Position numbers and translations under genes: made by a program. From JAEUIA01 sp038330085 (GTDB lineage: Bacteria; Planctomycetota; UBA1135; GCA-002686595), in contig JBBQNP010000002.1 in the NCBI GenBank assembly GCA_038330085.1, positions 29,293 to 93,292 on the forward strand: a stretch of DNA of 64,000 nucleotides. Reading direction: 5' to 3'. The notes under the pieces were generated by a model that saw only the letters and a list, made by a program, of their open reading frames with translations, had not been told where the DNA came from and ran no database searches. This document shows, piece by piece, positions 51,569-59,944 of this stretch (within the stretch, counting starts at the first letter, position 1; every line of letters starts with the position of its first letter).

Positions 51569-52541
51569 TCGGGAATTCCTCGAGCGCGGTGCAGCGGACA
51601 CGGGCTTTCCCGCAGCCGGCCTCGAGAAGGTGGTGCGCCTGGGCGAACTTGCCGGAAACGTGGGCCGGCATCCTGTGTTGGGCGAGAAGCTCGTGTTGAA
51701 GGGCGGGACTGCGCTCAACCTGGGGTTCGGTCCTCCCGGACGCCTGTCGGTCGACTTGGATTTCAATTACGTCGGCGCCGTCGAGCGCGAGCTGATGTTG
51801 GTCGAGCGGCCGCAGATCGAGCGGGCAGTGACGGAGCTTGCTCGCCGGAGCGGGTATCGGGTGCAGCAGTCCGCGAACGCATTCGGCGGGCGCAAGCTCT
51901 TCCTCCACTACCGCTCCGTCCTCGGGCCCGAGGAGCGGATCGAGGTGGATCTCAACTTCCTGCTCCGCTTGCCGTTGGCCGAGCCTGAGATGCGTGAGCT
52001 GTGGCAACCGGGCGATCTGGATCGGCCGCGTTTGCGGTTCGTCGCGGTCGAGGAGCTCCTGATCGGCAAGCTCTGCGCGCTCCTCGATCGCTGCGCTGCA
52101 CGAGATGCATGGGACGTGGCCAACCTCGCAGCGGAAGTGGCCGCGGTCGTGGAGGGACCTGAGTTCCGCGGCCGGTTCCTGATCCTGGCGGCAACGCTCG
52201 ATCATGCGCCGGATTCGTATCGGGAGTCGAGGCTTGTCGAACGCGTCACTCAGCAACGGGTGGACGAGCAGCTCATGCCGATGCTGGTGACGGGTGTTGC
52301 GCCGCGTGCGACCGATCTCGTCACTCTGGCATGGAAGCGAGTCGCGCCACTCCTCGTCCTCTCTGATATGGAGCGTGGTTTCATCGAGGGTCTGGACGCA
52401 GGCGAGTTGCGCACCGAGCTCCTGTTTCCTGTGAATCCCGACGAGGCGGAGCGATTGGCACGACATCCGGCCCTCTTGTGGAAGGCGAAACACGCGCTCG
52501 AGCAGCACCGCCGTCTCGGAGAGAGCGGAGCCAAGGGCTGA
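51558..52541 (+). CDS. AbiEii/AbiGii-type nucleotidyltransferase toxin
   Basis: The ATG at 51558 (GTG at 51549 is an alternative) gives 327 residues and overlaps the antitoxin stop. Nucleotidyltransferase motifs are intact: LKGGTALNLGFGPPGRLSVDLDF (GG(S/T) with DxD), the third acid in RIEVDLNFL, and the family motifs VEELLIGKLCALLDRCAARDAWDVANLA. Such toxins add nucleotides to tRNA acceptor ends and stop growth, often as abortive phage defence. Together with the upstream AbiEi-like gene this is a complete type IV toxin-antitoxin unit. Confidence 0.9.
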   Translation: MSVSREFLERGAADTGFPAAGLEKVVRLGELAGNVGRHPVLGEKLVLKGGTALNLGFGPPGRLSVDLDFNYVGAVERELMLVERPQIERAVTELARRSGYRVQQSANAFGGRKLFLHYRSVLGPEERIEVDLNFLLRLPLAEPEMRELWQPGDLDRPRLRFVAVEELLIGKLCALLDRCAARDAWDVANLAAEVAAVVEGPEFRGRFLILAATLDHAPDSYRESRLVERVTQQRVDEQLMPMLVTGVAPRATDLVTLAWKRVAPLLVLSDMERGFIEGLDAGELRTELLFPVNPDEAERLARHPALLWKAKHALEQHRRLGESGAKG

Positions 52542-52601
52542 GCGGTCGAACGGGGGTCTCGAGCTGCGTGCTCTTCGTCTTGCCGCGTCGGACGCGCTGA
52601 T

Positions 52602-52940
52602 TCATTCGACGACGTTCGCACGCGGACTACCGCCTGCTTCGCGAGCGAGGCGCTGCATTTCCTTGCCGGCTGCTTTCTTGGCCGCTTGTGCGCGGGCGCG
52701 ATCCTCGATCGACGTCACGACTTGCGGCCGTTCGCGGCGGAAGCGTTTGAAGTAGAGGTCCTCGATGAACTGTGGGAGCGGCGCCTTCCACGGTTCTTGA
52801 CGGTGGTTGGCAAGGCTGCCGAACTTCTTCGGGTTCAGGCCGAGTTCGCGTGCCATCTGGATGTGCGCGTGGGAGAGATGGAAGCGCTTACGGGCGTCGA
52901 TCCAGATCTGGAGGTCGGGCGAGATCTTCTTCTTGGCCAT
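52602..52940 (-). CDS. small conserved protein, second gene of an uncharacterised pair
   Basis: The ATG at 52940 gives 112 residues: MAKKKISPDLQIWIDARKRFHLSHAHIQMARELGLNPKKFGSLANHRQEPWKAPLPQFIEDLYFKRF, then a basic Ala-rich tail. I recognise the pattern as a widespread but unnamed family, often in accessory regions; no function is known. A shortened copy lies at 53926-54000. It starts 4 bases after the stop of the 196-residue gene upstream, so the two are an operon. The size, basic charge and place among TA units make a toxin-antitoxin or DNA-binding role possible but unproven. Confidence 0.7.
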   Translation of the reverse strand: MAKKKISPDLQIWIDARKRFHLSHAHIQMARELGLNPKKFGSLANHRQEPWKAPLPQFIEDLYFKRFRRERPQVVTSIEDRARAQAAKKAAGKEMQRLAREAGGSPRANVVE

Positions 52941-52944
52941 GATG

Positions 52945-53535
52945 TCATCCTGAGGGGTCGGTGCCGGTCGTCGCAGGACTGGATCGGCTCGCGACGTCGG
53001 GGCCGGACTCGTTGTGTCCATCCACTTCGAGAAGCGCTCGGGCCAAGTCGAGCTCGTCGCTCAGGGCGTACTTGGCGCAATCGTCCTCGAAGACGATCAG
53101 CTCGACGCCGTCCTCGACCAGGCGTCGATCGACTTCGAGGACCAGGCGACAGAGCGAGCGCAGGCAAACGAACATCGCTTCGTCGCGTTGCCCACGGAGC
53201 GATGTGAAGATGATCTCGAAGAGGTGCGACGTCGCCGCCAACCACGCCGCGGTCTGCCAAGGTTGGCGCTGACCGTGCGCGTTCCGCAGCACGTACTTGC
53301 CGCTGAATTCGCCCGCGTAGGTAGCGGCTGCATGCGCCTGAACACGCTCGGCGATGGAAGGCGGAAGTTGGCCGGCCGGCAGGCGGTGGTTCAGGTGTTC
53401 GACGCCGGCGAGGAGCGTCTCGAGCTCCGCGTCGGGCAGGTGTTCGAGCATGCGCTCGAGGACGAGGCGTAGTTGGAGGTCCGAGAAACGCCGAAAGCGG
53501 GCACGCAGGTGTTCGCGATCCAACACGAGGGTCAT
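52945..53535 (-). CDS. uncharacterised helical protein, first gene of the pair
   Basis: The ATG at 53535 gives 196 residues, MTLVLDREHLRARFRRFSDL..., where a longer upstream frame shows no added similarity. Visible features are YAGEFSGKYVLRNAHGQRQPWQTAAWLAATSHLFEIIF and REFMFVCLRSLCRLVLEVDRRLVEDGVEL-like helical stretches with no membrane segment. I do not recognise the family. It is followed after 4 bases by the 112-residue gene, and an inverted repeat lies 77 bases upstream. The second, damaged copy of the downstream gene at 53926 has an unrelated 66-residue partner at the same spacing, so this slot exchanges partners. Confidence 0.6.
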   Translation of the reverse strand: MTLVLDREHLRARFRRFSDLQLRLVLERMLEHLPDAELETLLAGVEHLNHRLPAGQLPPSIAERVQAHAAATYAGEFSGKYVLRNAHGQRQPWQTAAWLAATSHLFEIIFTSLRGQRDEAMFVCLRSLCRLVLEVDRRLVEDGVELIVFEDDCAKYALSDELDLARALLEVDGHNESGPDVASRSSPATTGTDPSG

Positions 53536-53611
53536 GAACGGCGATGGTGGCGTGGACTTGGTCTGGTGGCAACGTTTGGATGCGCGCGACTCGCCCGCAC
53601 GCGCATGAATC

Positions 53612-53625
53612 ACTAGGTATCTAGT
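53612..53625. promoter_or_regulatory. inverted repeat ACTAG-GTAT-CTAGT upstream of the two-gene unit
   Basis: The 5-base arms lie 77 bases before the start at 53535. GCGCATGA-like flanks extend the symmetry imperfectly on both sides (about 53598-53639). This AT-rich spot in GC-rich DNA is a likely promoter/operator for the minus-strand pair. Confidence 0.5.
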
Positions 53626-53732
53626 CATGCGTGCGCGCAGTAGCCAGTCGACCCGGCGTGAGGACTTCTTGGGCGGGTCCGTGGCGGCCTGCATCCAACC
53701 TCCAATGAAGTCGCGGGAAACGACGCGCTCGA

Positions 53733-53891
53733 TCAGCTCAGAACTTCGTCGCACCGTAGCGCGCACCACTCCTGCAAGAACTCGAGTTGTTCCGCGTCGG
53801 GAAGCCTGATTCGCGGGTCTACTCGATGCAGCTCGGGCAGAAGCTCACGCACGATGCGCGCTTCTTCCACGAGACGAACCCGGGCAGGGGA
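53733..53891 (-). pseudogene. C-terminal fragment of winged-helix partner of nucleotidyltransferase module
   Basis: Translated on the minus strand this reads RVRLVEEARIVRELLPELHRVDPRIRLPDAEQLEFLQEW to a stop at 53733. It lines up with the end of the interrupted gene at 36307 (RVRRVEVARILRELGPELRRVDPHVGFPNEGDSAFDFLQGF). Everything upstream of this is missing, so it is a relic of a second copy of that module. Confidence 0.65.
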
Positions 53892-53925
53892 CTGCGCCTG
53901 TTTGGCTGCTGCGGATCGGGGCTGG

Positions 53926-54000
53926 CTAAGGCCTCATGTGAAGGCGCTGGTGCCCATTGATCCAAAGCTGGATGTCGGGGGTGATCTTCTTGGCGGCCAT
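53926..54000 (-). pseudogene. truncated copy of the 112-residue small-protein gene
   Basis: From an ATG at 54000 the frame reads MAAKKITPDIQLWINGHQRL and stops after 24 codons. This matches the start of the 112-residue protein at 52602 (MAKKKISPDLQIWIDARKRF), after which homology breaks off and the winged-helix fragment follows. It begins 4 bases after the stop of the small gene at 54005, the same spacing as in the intact pair. Confidence 0.65.
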
Positions 54001-54004
54001 GGAT

Positions 54005-54205
54005 TCAGCGTCTCGCCTGCCAGTGGGCGTAGGCCTCGATCCACTCCGCACCCGTAGGTCGCGGCGCTGGCAGTGGCAACTCGAGTAGGAGCAACGGCTG
54101 CCGTCGGCCGTTGCGAACGCAGATGGCCAGGATCTGACCGGTGGAATCGACGTCGATGCGCTTCACGCTTTTCGCGTTGCGCCGCGATCGTCTTGCGCTC
54201 GCCAT
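54005..54205 (-). CDS. small basic protein, partner of the truncated unit
   Basis: The ATG at 54205 gives 66 residues: a basic N-terminus (MASARRSRRNAKSVKRIDVD) followed by a beta-like segment TGQILAICVRNGRRQPLLLLEL and ending GAEWIEAYAHWQARR. I have no named family for it, but the RIDVD...GRRQPLPL-type pattern looks conserved. It lies four bases upstream of the truncated small-protein copy, so it was probably the first gene of a two-gene unit whose second gene has decayed. It may still be expressed. Confidence 0.55.
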   Translation of the reverse strand: MASARRSRRNAKSVKRIDVDSTGQILAICVRNGRRQPLLLLELPLPAPRPTGAEWIEAYAHWQARR

Positions 54206-54212
54206 TCAGGGT

Positions 54213-54272
54213 TCAGGTGGGAGGAGGCATGGCGGCGCGAAGTGGTTGCGTACCGCGCGCATCATGGAGGCG
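54213..54272 (-). pseudogene. C-terminal relic of a ParE-type toxin
   Basis: The minus-strand frame ends RLHDARGTQPLRAAMPPPT at a stop at 54213. The DNA around it (54183-54270) matches the 3' end and downstream bases of the intact ParE gene at 55272-55356 (VLHGARNPEALRSAIRPPSDT), at roughly three quarters identity. The rest of this ParE copy is gone. Confidence 0.6.
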
Positions 54273-54315
54273 GTCGGCGGGCTCATCATATGCGCTGCGC
54301 CCATCGCCGGCCTCG

Positions 54316-55107
54316 TCACCCCGCGAGCCGGCGTACGTTCCACTCGAGCTTCGTCGCATCCGGCGAGATCGGTTGGTAGTCGTCCGTCGAGAACGGCGTG
54401 AAGCCCTCGACCGCTTCGACTTCCCATCGGCAGAACATGCGGAGTTGCGCAGGGAACGGCGCAGGGTTGACCCGCATGACGCTGATGTGCATGCCCGCTC
54501 CGAGAGCAAGGAGTTGCGAAACTTCCTCGCTCAAGTAGCGCGGAACATGACCGACCAGAGTGTGGTCGTCCGTGCGCAACGCGACCGCATGCGGATCGCG
54601 CGGGTTCTGGATGTCGGACATGCAGAAGAGCTGTTCACCGGGTTGAAGTTCGACGATGCGTGCTTCCGCGTGCCGCATGGTGAGGATGCCGCGAACTGGG
54701 AAGATGTAGTTCCACCTGCCGTTCACGGAATCGAACGCAGGCGGTGAGAAGAGCTCCATGCGATCGGTCGCGCTCTTGCCCGCGCCGCGTCCCAGGATTT
54801 CGATCGGGCGCGCCATGCCGACGTCGAGCCCGATCCCACGGACATACTCCTGAAAGTCCGGTCGTGACTTGGGCATGAGACGGTTCTGGAAGACCGGGTG
54901 GAGCTCGTCGCTGCGGTAGACGCGTTGTGGCTCGAGCGGACCTAAGAGCCGCGCGAAGCCGTGGGTTCGCGCTTCGATGGCCCCGCGGAGATGGGCGAGT
55001 TCGTACTTCGGCGAGTCGGGAAGCTCGACCAGGCGAGCGACGGGGAAGTACATGCCGGCGTCTCGAGGTTGCCAGGCCATGAAGAGAACGTTGTTGGTGA
55101 CGAGCAT
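54316..55107 (-). CDS. HIRAN-like domain protein (paralog 1)
   Basis: This 263-residue protein has a C-terminal region like the HIRAN domain, which binds DNA ends or stalled forks: IQNPRDPHAVALRTDDHTLVGHVPRYLSEEVSQLL near residues 180-215. The N-terminal ~170 residues (NNVLFMAWQPRDAGMYFPVARLVEL, NRLMPKSRPDFQEYVRGIGLDV, IEILGRGAGKSATDRMELFSPP) form a conserved module I cannot name. It is the same length as, and clearly paralogous to, the protein at 59100, with a shared FPVARL, NRLMPK and end region. It stands upstream of TA relics on the same strand. HIRAN proteins often accompany helicases and restriction-like systems. Confidence 0.75.
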   Translation of the reverse strand: MLVTNNVLFMAWQPRDAGMYFPVARLVELPDSPKYELAHLRGAIEARTHGFARLLGPLEPQRVYRSDELHPVFQNRLMPKSRPDFQEYVRGIGLDVGMARPIEILGRGAGKSATDRMELFSPPAFDSVNGRWNYIFPVRGILTMRHAEARIVELQPGEQLFCMSDIQNPRDPHAVALRTDDHTLVGHVPRYLSEEVSQLLALGAGMHISVMRVNPAPFPAQLRMFCRWEVEAVEGFTPFSTDDYQPISPDATKLEWNVRRLAG

Positions 55108-55293
55108 GTTTCAGCGGCGGAGGTTCAGCAGCCCTTGACGTTGCACCCTATGGGATTCGTTCACGATCGCTGGTGCGCAATGTATTGCGATGGGTCGTCA
55201 GGTCGACGCCTCGATCGAAGTGGCGGCGGAACGCTGAAAGGTGGCCCCGTTCGTGCGTGTCGCCATGCGCCGGGATCGACTTGCCCTTGCCGT

Positions 55294-55614
55294 TCAGGTG
55301 TCGGATGGAGGACGGATGGCGGAACGAAGTGCCTCAGGGTTGCGCGCACCGTGGAGGACACGGACGATTTCGAGCGGTCGCTGGTCGGGGCGATACACGA
55401 TGAAGTGGTTGTGGACCAACCAGAAGCGCAACGACTCGTCCGTGAGATCCGTCCGGAGGTGCCCGATGTCCGGCATCTCTGCGAGTCGGTCACCTGCGTC
55501 GAGGATGTCGAGGAGCACCGACTCCGCGCGATCGGGATGGCTCTCGCGGGCGATGAAGTCGACGAGCTCCACAAGATCCTGCTCAGCCCGGGGGGTCAGT
55601 CGGAACCGTCTCAC
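55294..55614 (-). CDS. parE: RelE/ParE-family toxin
   Basis: A GTG start overlapping the antitoxin stop (GTGA) gives 106 residues. The sequence RRFRLTPRAEQDLVELVDFIARESHPDRAE, then PDIGHLRTDLTDESLRFWLVHNHFIVYRPD and EIVRVLHGARN is the standard ParE pattern. ParE toxins inhibit DNA gyrase. The order antitoxin then toxin on the minus strand is canonical. A relic of another ParE copy lies at 54213. Confidence 0.93.
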   Translation of the reverse strand: MRRFRLTPRAEQDLVELVDFIARESHPDRAESVLLDILDAGDRLAEMPDIGHLRTDLTDESLRFWLVHNHFIVYRPDQRPLEIVRVLHGARNPEALRSAIRPPSDT

Positions 55615-55865
55615 CTGGGTTTCTTGCGGTGCGAATCGACTCTGCGCACCAGCCGTTGGGCTGCCTCGTCGCCGTCGACGAGCAGCCCGGCTTTCGCTTG
55701 AAGCATGCCTTCCGCGATTTTGCGCCGCGCCTCGGCCTTCCATTCGTCGGCCTCGGCGAGGAGACGCAGACCTTCGCGGACGACCTCGGCGGCGTTCTTG
55801 TACATGCCGGAATCGAGCTTCTTCTGGATGAGTGCTTCGAGCTCGGGGGTGAGTGAGACGTTCAT
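55611..55865 (-). CDS. parD: ParD-family antitoxin
   Basis: The ATG at 55865 gives 84 residues. The ribbon-helix-helix N-terminus MNVSLTPELEALIQKKLDSG and MYKNAAEVVREGLRLLAEAD are typical of ParD; the charged C-terminal tail would wrap the toxin. It represses the parDE operon and neutralises ParE. The frame continues upstream but without similarity, so the short start is chosen. Confidence 0.93.
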   Translation of the reverse strand: MNVSLTPELEALIQKKLDSGMYKNAAEVVREGLRLLAEADEWKAEARRKIAEGMLQAKAGLLVDGDEAAQRLVRRVDSHRKKPR

Positions 55866-56457
55866 GGTTTCATCCTGGCATGCTGGTCCATTCTTGTCCA
55901 TTTTGGACATCGGAGCCCGCGTGGAAGCGTCCTGAGGGCATTCGGGATTTGGGTAGCGGAGCCGAGGTGGTGGAGACTCGCCCTGGGGTGCCCAAACGGG
56001 AGTTGGATGGCGCGAGCCGACGTGGTTGGCCTCGTTCTCGGTGGAGAAAGGAACCGTCGAGTTGCCTGCCAGCGGAAGTCGAGGGCTCGTGACTTGGCTC
56101 CGGACTGTCTCGGGACGGAACCAAGCGTTGTCGTTCGAGCCGACGGTCTCGCCGCTGTGGACGGTGCGGGAAGAGACGTGCTGGTTCTCGAACGGCGGGA
56201 TCACGCAAGGATCCTACGAAGGGCACGGCGCGGGAGGCTCCGATGCGCGCTGCGACATCGCCCCCGCTTCGGCAGGACGTCGGTTCGGTGAACCCGGTGA
56301 CGGTGTACCGAGGATCCTCGAATCCCTCGATCGCGCCCAAGCAGTCCAGGGCATTCGCGCCGGGCTCGATTCCCTCCGACGAGGTGATGGACGGCCCGCA
56401 CGCGAAGTGTTCGAGAGTTGCGCCGCGAGCACGACATCCCGAGTGAGTCGTGAAGCG
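55866..56457. other. 592 bases of degenerate or non-coding DNA upstream of parDE
   Basis: Frames on both strands are open for 100-170 codons but match no family I know, and their stops and starts fit no gene. A minus-strand stretch reading MIPPFENQHVSSRTVHSGETV looks protein-like. It may be an eroded gene; it must also hold the parDE promoter. Confidence 0.4.
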
Positions 56458-56984
56458 GTACGCGGTCATCCTCGAGCAGCCGACCCGCGTCAGACCGCTT
56501 CGATCCCCGTGGAGGCCAGGTACGCAAACGTCTCGTCGTAGTACTCGGGCAGCCTTGTCGGATCCTGCGGGTCTCCGGGCGGAACGAAGATCGCCATCCC
56601 CTGTCGCGCGCGGGTCAGGAGAACGCGATAGGCGTTCACCAGGTACTGCTGCGCCATCGTGTCCTTGATCTGCTTCCACTGCCTGCCGTGGAACTTGCGG
56701 TGCAGCCACTTGCCGTTCCTCATGCGCAGATCCGCATCCCACGTCGCGCAGATCCAGTCGAGCTCGAGCCCCTGGAGCTGGAACTCGGTGGCTGCGTCCT
56801 CGAGGTAGTAGGACGAGCGCGTGTCGTCCTGCTCGTCGAGGAACCAGTGGACCGGGTCGATCTTCGCGCGCACGTCGATCGCGTGGGGCTTGAGTCGTTC
56901 CGCCTGGGAGGAGGCAACGAGCCCGTATCGCTCGGTTCCGCGAGCCTGGGCTCGAACCCAAGCCTTGGCGCGGTTCAGATCGCG
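56458..56984 (-). repeat. 527-bp direct repeat, copy 1 (DUF2075 3' end)
   Basis: This segment matches 61339-61865 base for base at a constant offset of 4881, with only scattered differences (I estimate over 90% identity by eye). Both copies hold the 3' end of a DUF2075 helicase gene on the minus strand and about 30 bases beyond its stop. The copies flank the intact helicase, HIRAN and protease genes. Confidence 0.85.
56490..56984 (-). pseudogene. C-terminal ~165 codons of a DUF2075 helicase
   Basis: The frame is open from the repeat edge to a stop at 56490 and reads RAKAWVRAQARGTERYGLVASS ... EDAATEFQLQGLELDWICATWD ... YRVLLTRARQGMAIFVPPGD. This is the last third of a DUF2075 protein (helicase motifs V and VI), with all upstream parts absent. 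It is a duplicate of the 3' end of the relic at 61371. Confidence 0.85.
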
Positions 56985-57103
56985 AAGCGCGCCTACCTGG
57001 TGACGAAGCCCGCGCGGCTTGCCGAACGAACCCGGGGCCGTCGGTTGGTTGGAATCCCTCGATTGCTGTCCCGGCGACTCGAGGCACTCTATCTTCCGAG
57101 GCC

Positions 57104-59014
57104 ATGCAGCTCATTGACAGCGGCGCGGCGCTCTTCGCGGGCAGTACTCGTGCGTTCGTCGAGATGGCTCCCGCGAGCAAGCTGACTGCGCATCTGACGC
57201 AGGCCTACAACTCGCGCTGGGGAACAGCCAACGAGTCCGAGATCCGCTCGTGGCGCAACAGCCTCACGGCTTTGTCGAACGTGGTGAAGTCGGCCGGACT
57301 CGATCAGGCCGGCACGGGCGTCGAATTGAAACTCCCGATGACGGACCGGCGGATCGACGCGTTCTTCGTGGGCCGCAACGGTGAGGGCAAGCCCAACGTC
57401 GTGTTGGTCGAGCTCAAGCAGTGGGACAGCGCTGGACCGAGTTCGTTGCCCGATGTCGTTGTGGTGGGTGGACAAGAGCGACTTCATCCGTCCGCACAGG
57501 CCGCCGCCTATGCCGAGTCATTGCGTGGCTCGCATTCGGCATTCACCGAGGACGGATTCGAGCTGCAGCCGTGCGCGTACCTGCACAACATGCCTCAGGG
57601 CGATGCGAACTCGCTGCGCGGAATCGCCTACGAGGGATCGACGTCCGTCGCCCCGTTCTTCGTCAGCGGCGAGGAAGGCTCGCTCGCCGAGGTGCTCGCG
57701 CGGCGCGTCGGTCAGGGCGACGGCATGGCACTCTTGCCGCAGGTCGTCCGCGGCCGGTACAGCCCGTCGATCAAGTTACTCGACGCGCTGAAGCGTTCGC
57801 TGAACGCGTCACCCATCTGGACGTTGCTCGACGAACAGCGCCTGGCGTTCAACATCGTGCGTGGTCTGGCTGCGCGCGCCGCATCGAGCGGCGAGAAGCA
57901 CGTGCTGATCGTCTCGGGCGGACCAGGTACCGGGAAGAGTCTGATCGCCGCGCACTTGTTGATCGCGTTGAAGCAGGAGCACGGGTTCAACGCCGCGCAT
58001 GCCACGGGCTCGAAGGCCTTCACGACGAACCTGCGCGCGCTCGTGACATCGGGTGGGAACGGGATCTTTCGCTACTTCAATGACTTCACCGAGATGAAGA
58101 CCGTGGAGAGTTCCGTCGACGTCCTGCTGTGCGACGAAGCGCACCGCATCCGCAAGACCTCGAATGGCCGCTTCACAAAGAAGGCGCTGCAGTCGCAGAT
58201 CAGCCAGGTCGAGGAGCTGATCCGCGCTGCGCGCGTGAGCGTATTCTTCCTCGACCAGCGCCAGAACGTGAGACCCGATGAGATCGGCAGCGTCGACAGC
58301 ATTCGCGCCGCGGCGAAGAAGATGAACGTGCCCGTACGCGAGATCCCGCTCGATGCGCAGTTCCGCTGCAACGGCTGTCGCTCGTACATCGGATGGATCG
58401 ACCAGCTGATGTCGCCGAGTCCGGTTCCTGCGGGAGGCTGGCTCGCAGCCGGCGACTACGACCTGCGCACGTTCGATCGGCCGGGCGACATGGAGGCCGT
58501 GCTGAAGGCCGAGATCGGTCGCGGAGTGACTGGCCGCATGGTGGCCGGGTTCTGTTGGCCGTGGTCGGATCCGAACGACGACGGCAGTCTCGTCAGCGAT
58601 GTCGTGGTCGACGATTGGTCGCGCCCGTGGAACGAGAAGGCGCGCGACATGTGGAAGAAACCGGGCAGCGCGCCGCGCCCGGATCGACATCCCTACACGC
58701 TGTGGGCAACGCAGCCGGATCGCGTGCGTGAGGTTGGTTGCATCTACTCCGCTCAGGGTTTCGAGTTCGACTACTGCGCCGTGATCCTGGGCAACGACTT
58801 GGTGTGGCGCGACAGGATCGGCTGGGTGGCGAGTCGTGATGCGTCGAAGGATGCGTCGATCTCGCGCAGGAAGTTGTCGGCCGAGGAGTTGTGCGCGATG
58901 CTCCAGCACACCTACCGCGTGCTCTTGACGCGCGGGATGAAGGGGACGTTCGTCTACAGCACCGACTATGAAACACGAGAGCGGCTGCGCAACCTCGTTT
59001 CATTAGCGAGATGA
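57104..59014 (+). CDS. DUF2075-type helicase with N-terminal nuclease-like domain
   Basis: The ATG at 57104 gives 636 residues. The N-terminal ~200 residues resemble a PD-(D/E)xK nuclease: RRIDAFFVG (Asp85) and VVLVELKQW (Glu104, Lys106). The ATPase core follows, with Walker A GGPGTGKS at 272-279, Walker B VLLCDEAHRI near 342-351, VSVFFLDQRQNVRPDEIGS (motif III), and CIYSAQGFEFDYCAVILG plus YRVLLTRGMKG (motifs V/VI), all intact. This is a superfamily 1-like DUF2075 (schlafen-group-related) protein expected to act on DNA or RNA in the cytoplasm. Several DUF2075/nuclease proteins occur in defence islands. It is encoded opposite to its neighbours and is flanked by 527-bp direct repeats. Confidence 0.88.
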   Translation: MQLIDSGAALFAGSTRAFVEMAPASKLTAHLTQAYNSRWGTANESEIRSWRNSLTALSNVVKSAGLDQAGTGVELKLPMTDRRIDAFFVGRNGEGKPNVVLVELKQWDSAGPSSLPDVVVVGGQERLHPSAQAAAYAESLRGSHSAFTEDGFELQPCAYLHNMPQGDANSLRGIAYEGSTSVAPFFVSGEEGSLAEVLARRVGQGDGMALLPQVVRGRYSPSIKLLDALKRSLNASPIWTLLDEQRLAFNIVRGLAARAASSGEKHVLIVSGGPGTGKSLIAAHLLIALKQEHGFNAAHATGSKAFTTNLRALVTSGGNGIFRYFNDFTEMKTVESSVDVLLCDEAHRIRKTSNGRFTKKALQSQISQVEELIRAARVSVFFLDQRQNVRPDEIGSVDSIRAAAKKMNVPVREIPLDAQFRCNGCRSYIGWIDQLMSPSPVPAGGWLAAGDYDLRTFDRPGDMEAVLKAEIGRGVTGRMVAGFCWPWSDPNDDGSLVSDVVVDDWSRPWNEKARDMWKKPGSAPRPDRHPYTLWATQPDRVREVGCIYSAQGFEFDYCAVILGNDLVWRDRIGWVASRDASKDASISRRKLSAEELCAMLQHTYRVLLTRGMKGTFVYSTDYETRERLRNLVSLAR

Positions 59015-59099
59015 CGAGCAATGGTCGGCGGCAGTTTGGCGAACGAGCCCGCAAGGGCGGTGAACTGCGGGTGAGAAGCGAGACCCGGTCTTCGCTTGT

Positions 59100-59891
59100 T
59101 CAGACCGCGAGTGCGGCTGGCTCCACATGAATGGAGGTCGCGTCCGCGGCGATGGGCTGATAGCGCTCGGTGGCCAGCGGAACGAACCCTTCGACGAAGG
59201 TGGCTTCCAAGCTGCACAGCACGCGCGTCTGCACGGGACCGGGATGAGGGTTGATCCGCTGGACTTTCACACTCAGCTCGCTGCCGTGATTTCCAAGCTG
59301 GTGCAGGTCCTCGATGAGAGTCGCCGGCACCCAGCCGATCTTTCCTTCGCTAGGCCGACCGTGAACGCAGATAGCGAGGCCGTCGACGGGGTTTCGCGGA
59401 TCGGGCGCGAGGTCCAGAGGATCTTCTGCTTTGAGGGTCTTGATGTACGGTTCCGCTCCTTCCACGTGTCGGATGCCGCGCAGGAAGAAGTAGAAGCGGT
59501 AGCACTGCTTTGCCGTGTCGAAGGACGGAAGGCCGAACAACTCGATCGGGTCGCTCGCGCGAAGACCTTCACTGCGCGCAAGAACCGGAATCTCCTCGGC
59601 GTCTCGAGCAAGACCGAGACGCTGCATGTAGACGGGGAATTCGTTCCGCGTCTTGGGCATGAGTCGGTTGTCGAAGAGCGGAGGCAGGTCAGCGCTCCGC
59701 GTGACGTCGTCGAGCTTCCCGAATCCGTGGAACAGCCCGAAGCCATGCTCGCGCGCTTTGCGTGCGCCTTCGATGTAGGCGAACTCCCACTGAGGCGCGA
59801 TCGACCGGTGCAGCAGTCGCGCGACCGGGAAGATGCTGCGCGTTGTGGGGTTCTGCCAGGCGACGAACAGGACCTGATGGATGAGGCTCAT
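59100..59891 (-). CDS. HIRAN-like domain protein (paralog 2)
   Basis: The ATG at 59891 gives 263 residues, equal to paralog 1 at 54316. Shared blocks are FVAWQNPTTRSIFPVARLL, FDNRLMPKTRNEFPVYMQRLGL, IELFGLPSFDTAKQCYRFYFFLRGIRHVEGAEPYI and the HIRAN-like DPRNPVDGLAICVHGRPSEGKIGWVPATLIEDLHQL. The end ATFVEGFVPLATERYQPIAADA corresponds to paralog 1's EAVEGFTPFSTDDYQPISPDA. It converges on the DUF2075 helicase gene (85 bases apart) and is next to the protease gene on the same strand. A DNA-binding helper role is inferred from HIRAN. Confidence 0.75.
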   Translation of the reverse strand: MSLIHQVLFVAWQNPTTRSIFPVARLLHRSIAPQWEFAYIEGARKAREHGFGLFHGFGKLDDVTRSADLPPLFDNRLMPKTRNEFPVYMQRLGLARDAEEIPVLARSEGLRASDPIELFGLPSFDTAKQCYRFYFFLRGIRHVEGAEPYIKTLKAEDPLDLAPDPRNPVDGLAICVHGRPSEGKIGWVPATLIEDLHQLGNHGSELSVKVQRINPHPGPVQTRVLCSLEATFVEGFVPLATERYQPIAADATSIHVEPAALAV

Positions 59892-59944
59892 GGCGAATCC
59901 AGCCGCCCTCCGCCGGCGGAGGAAGCGGTCGGGCTGAAAGCAAC

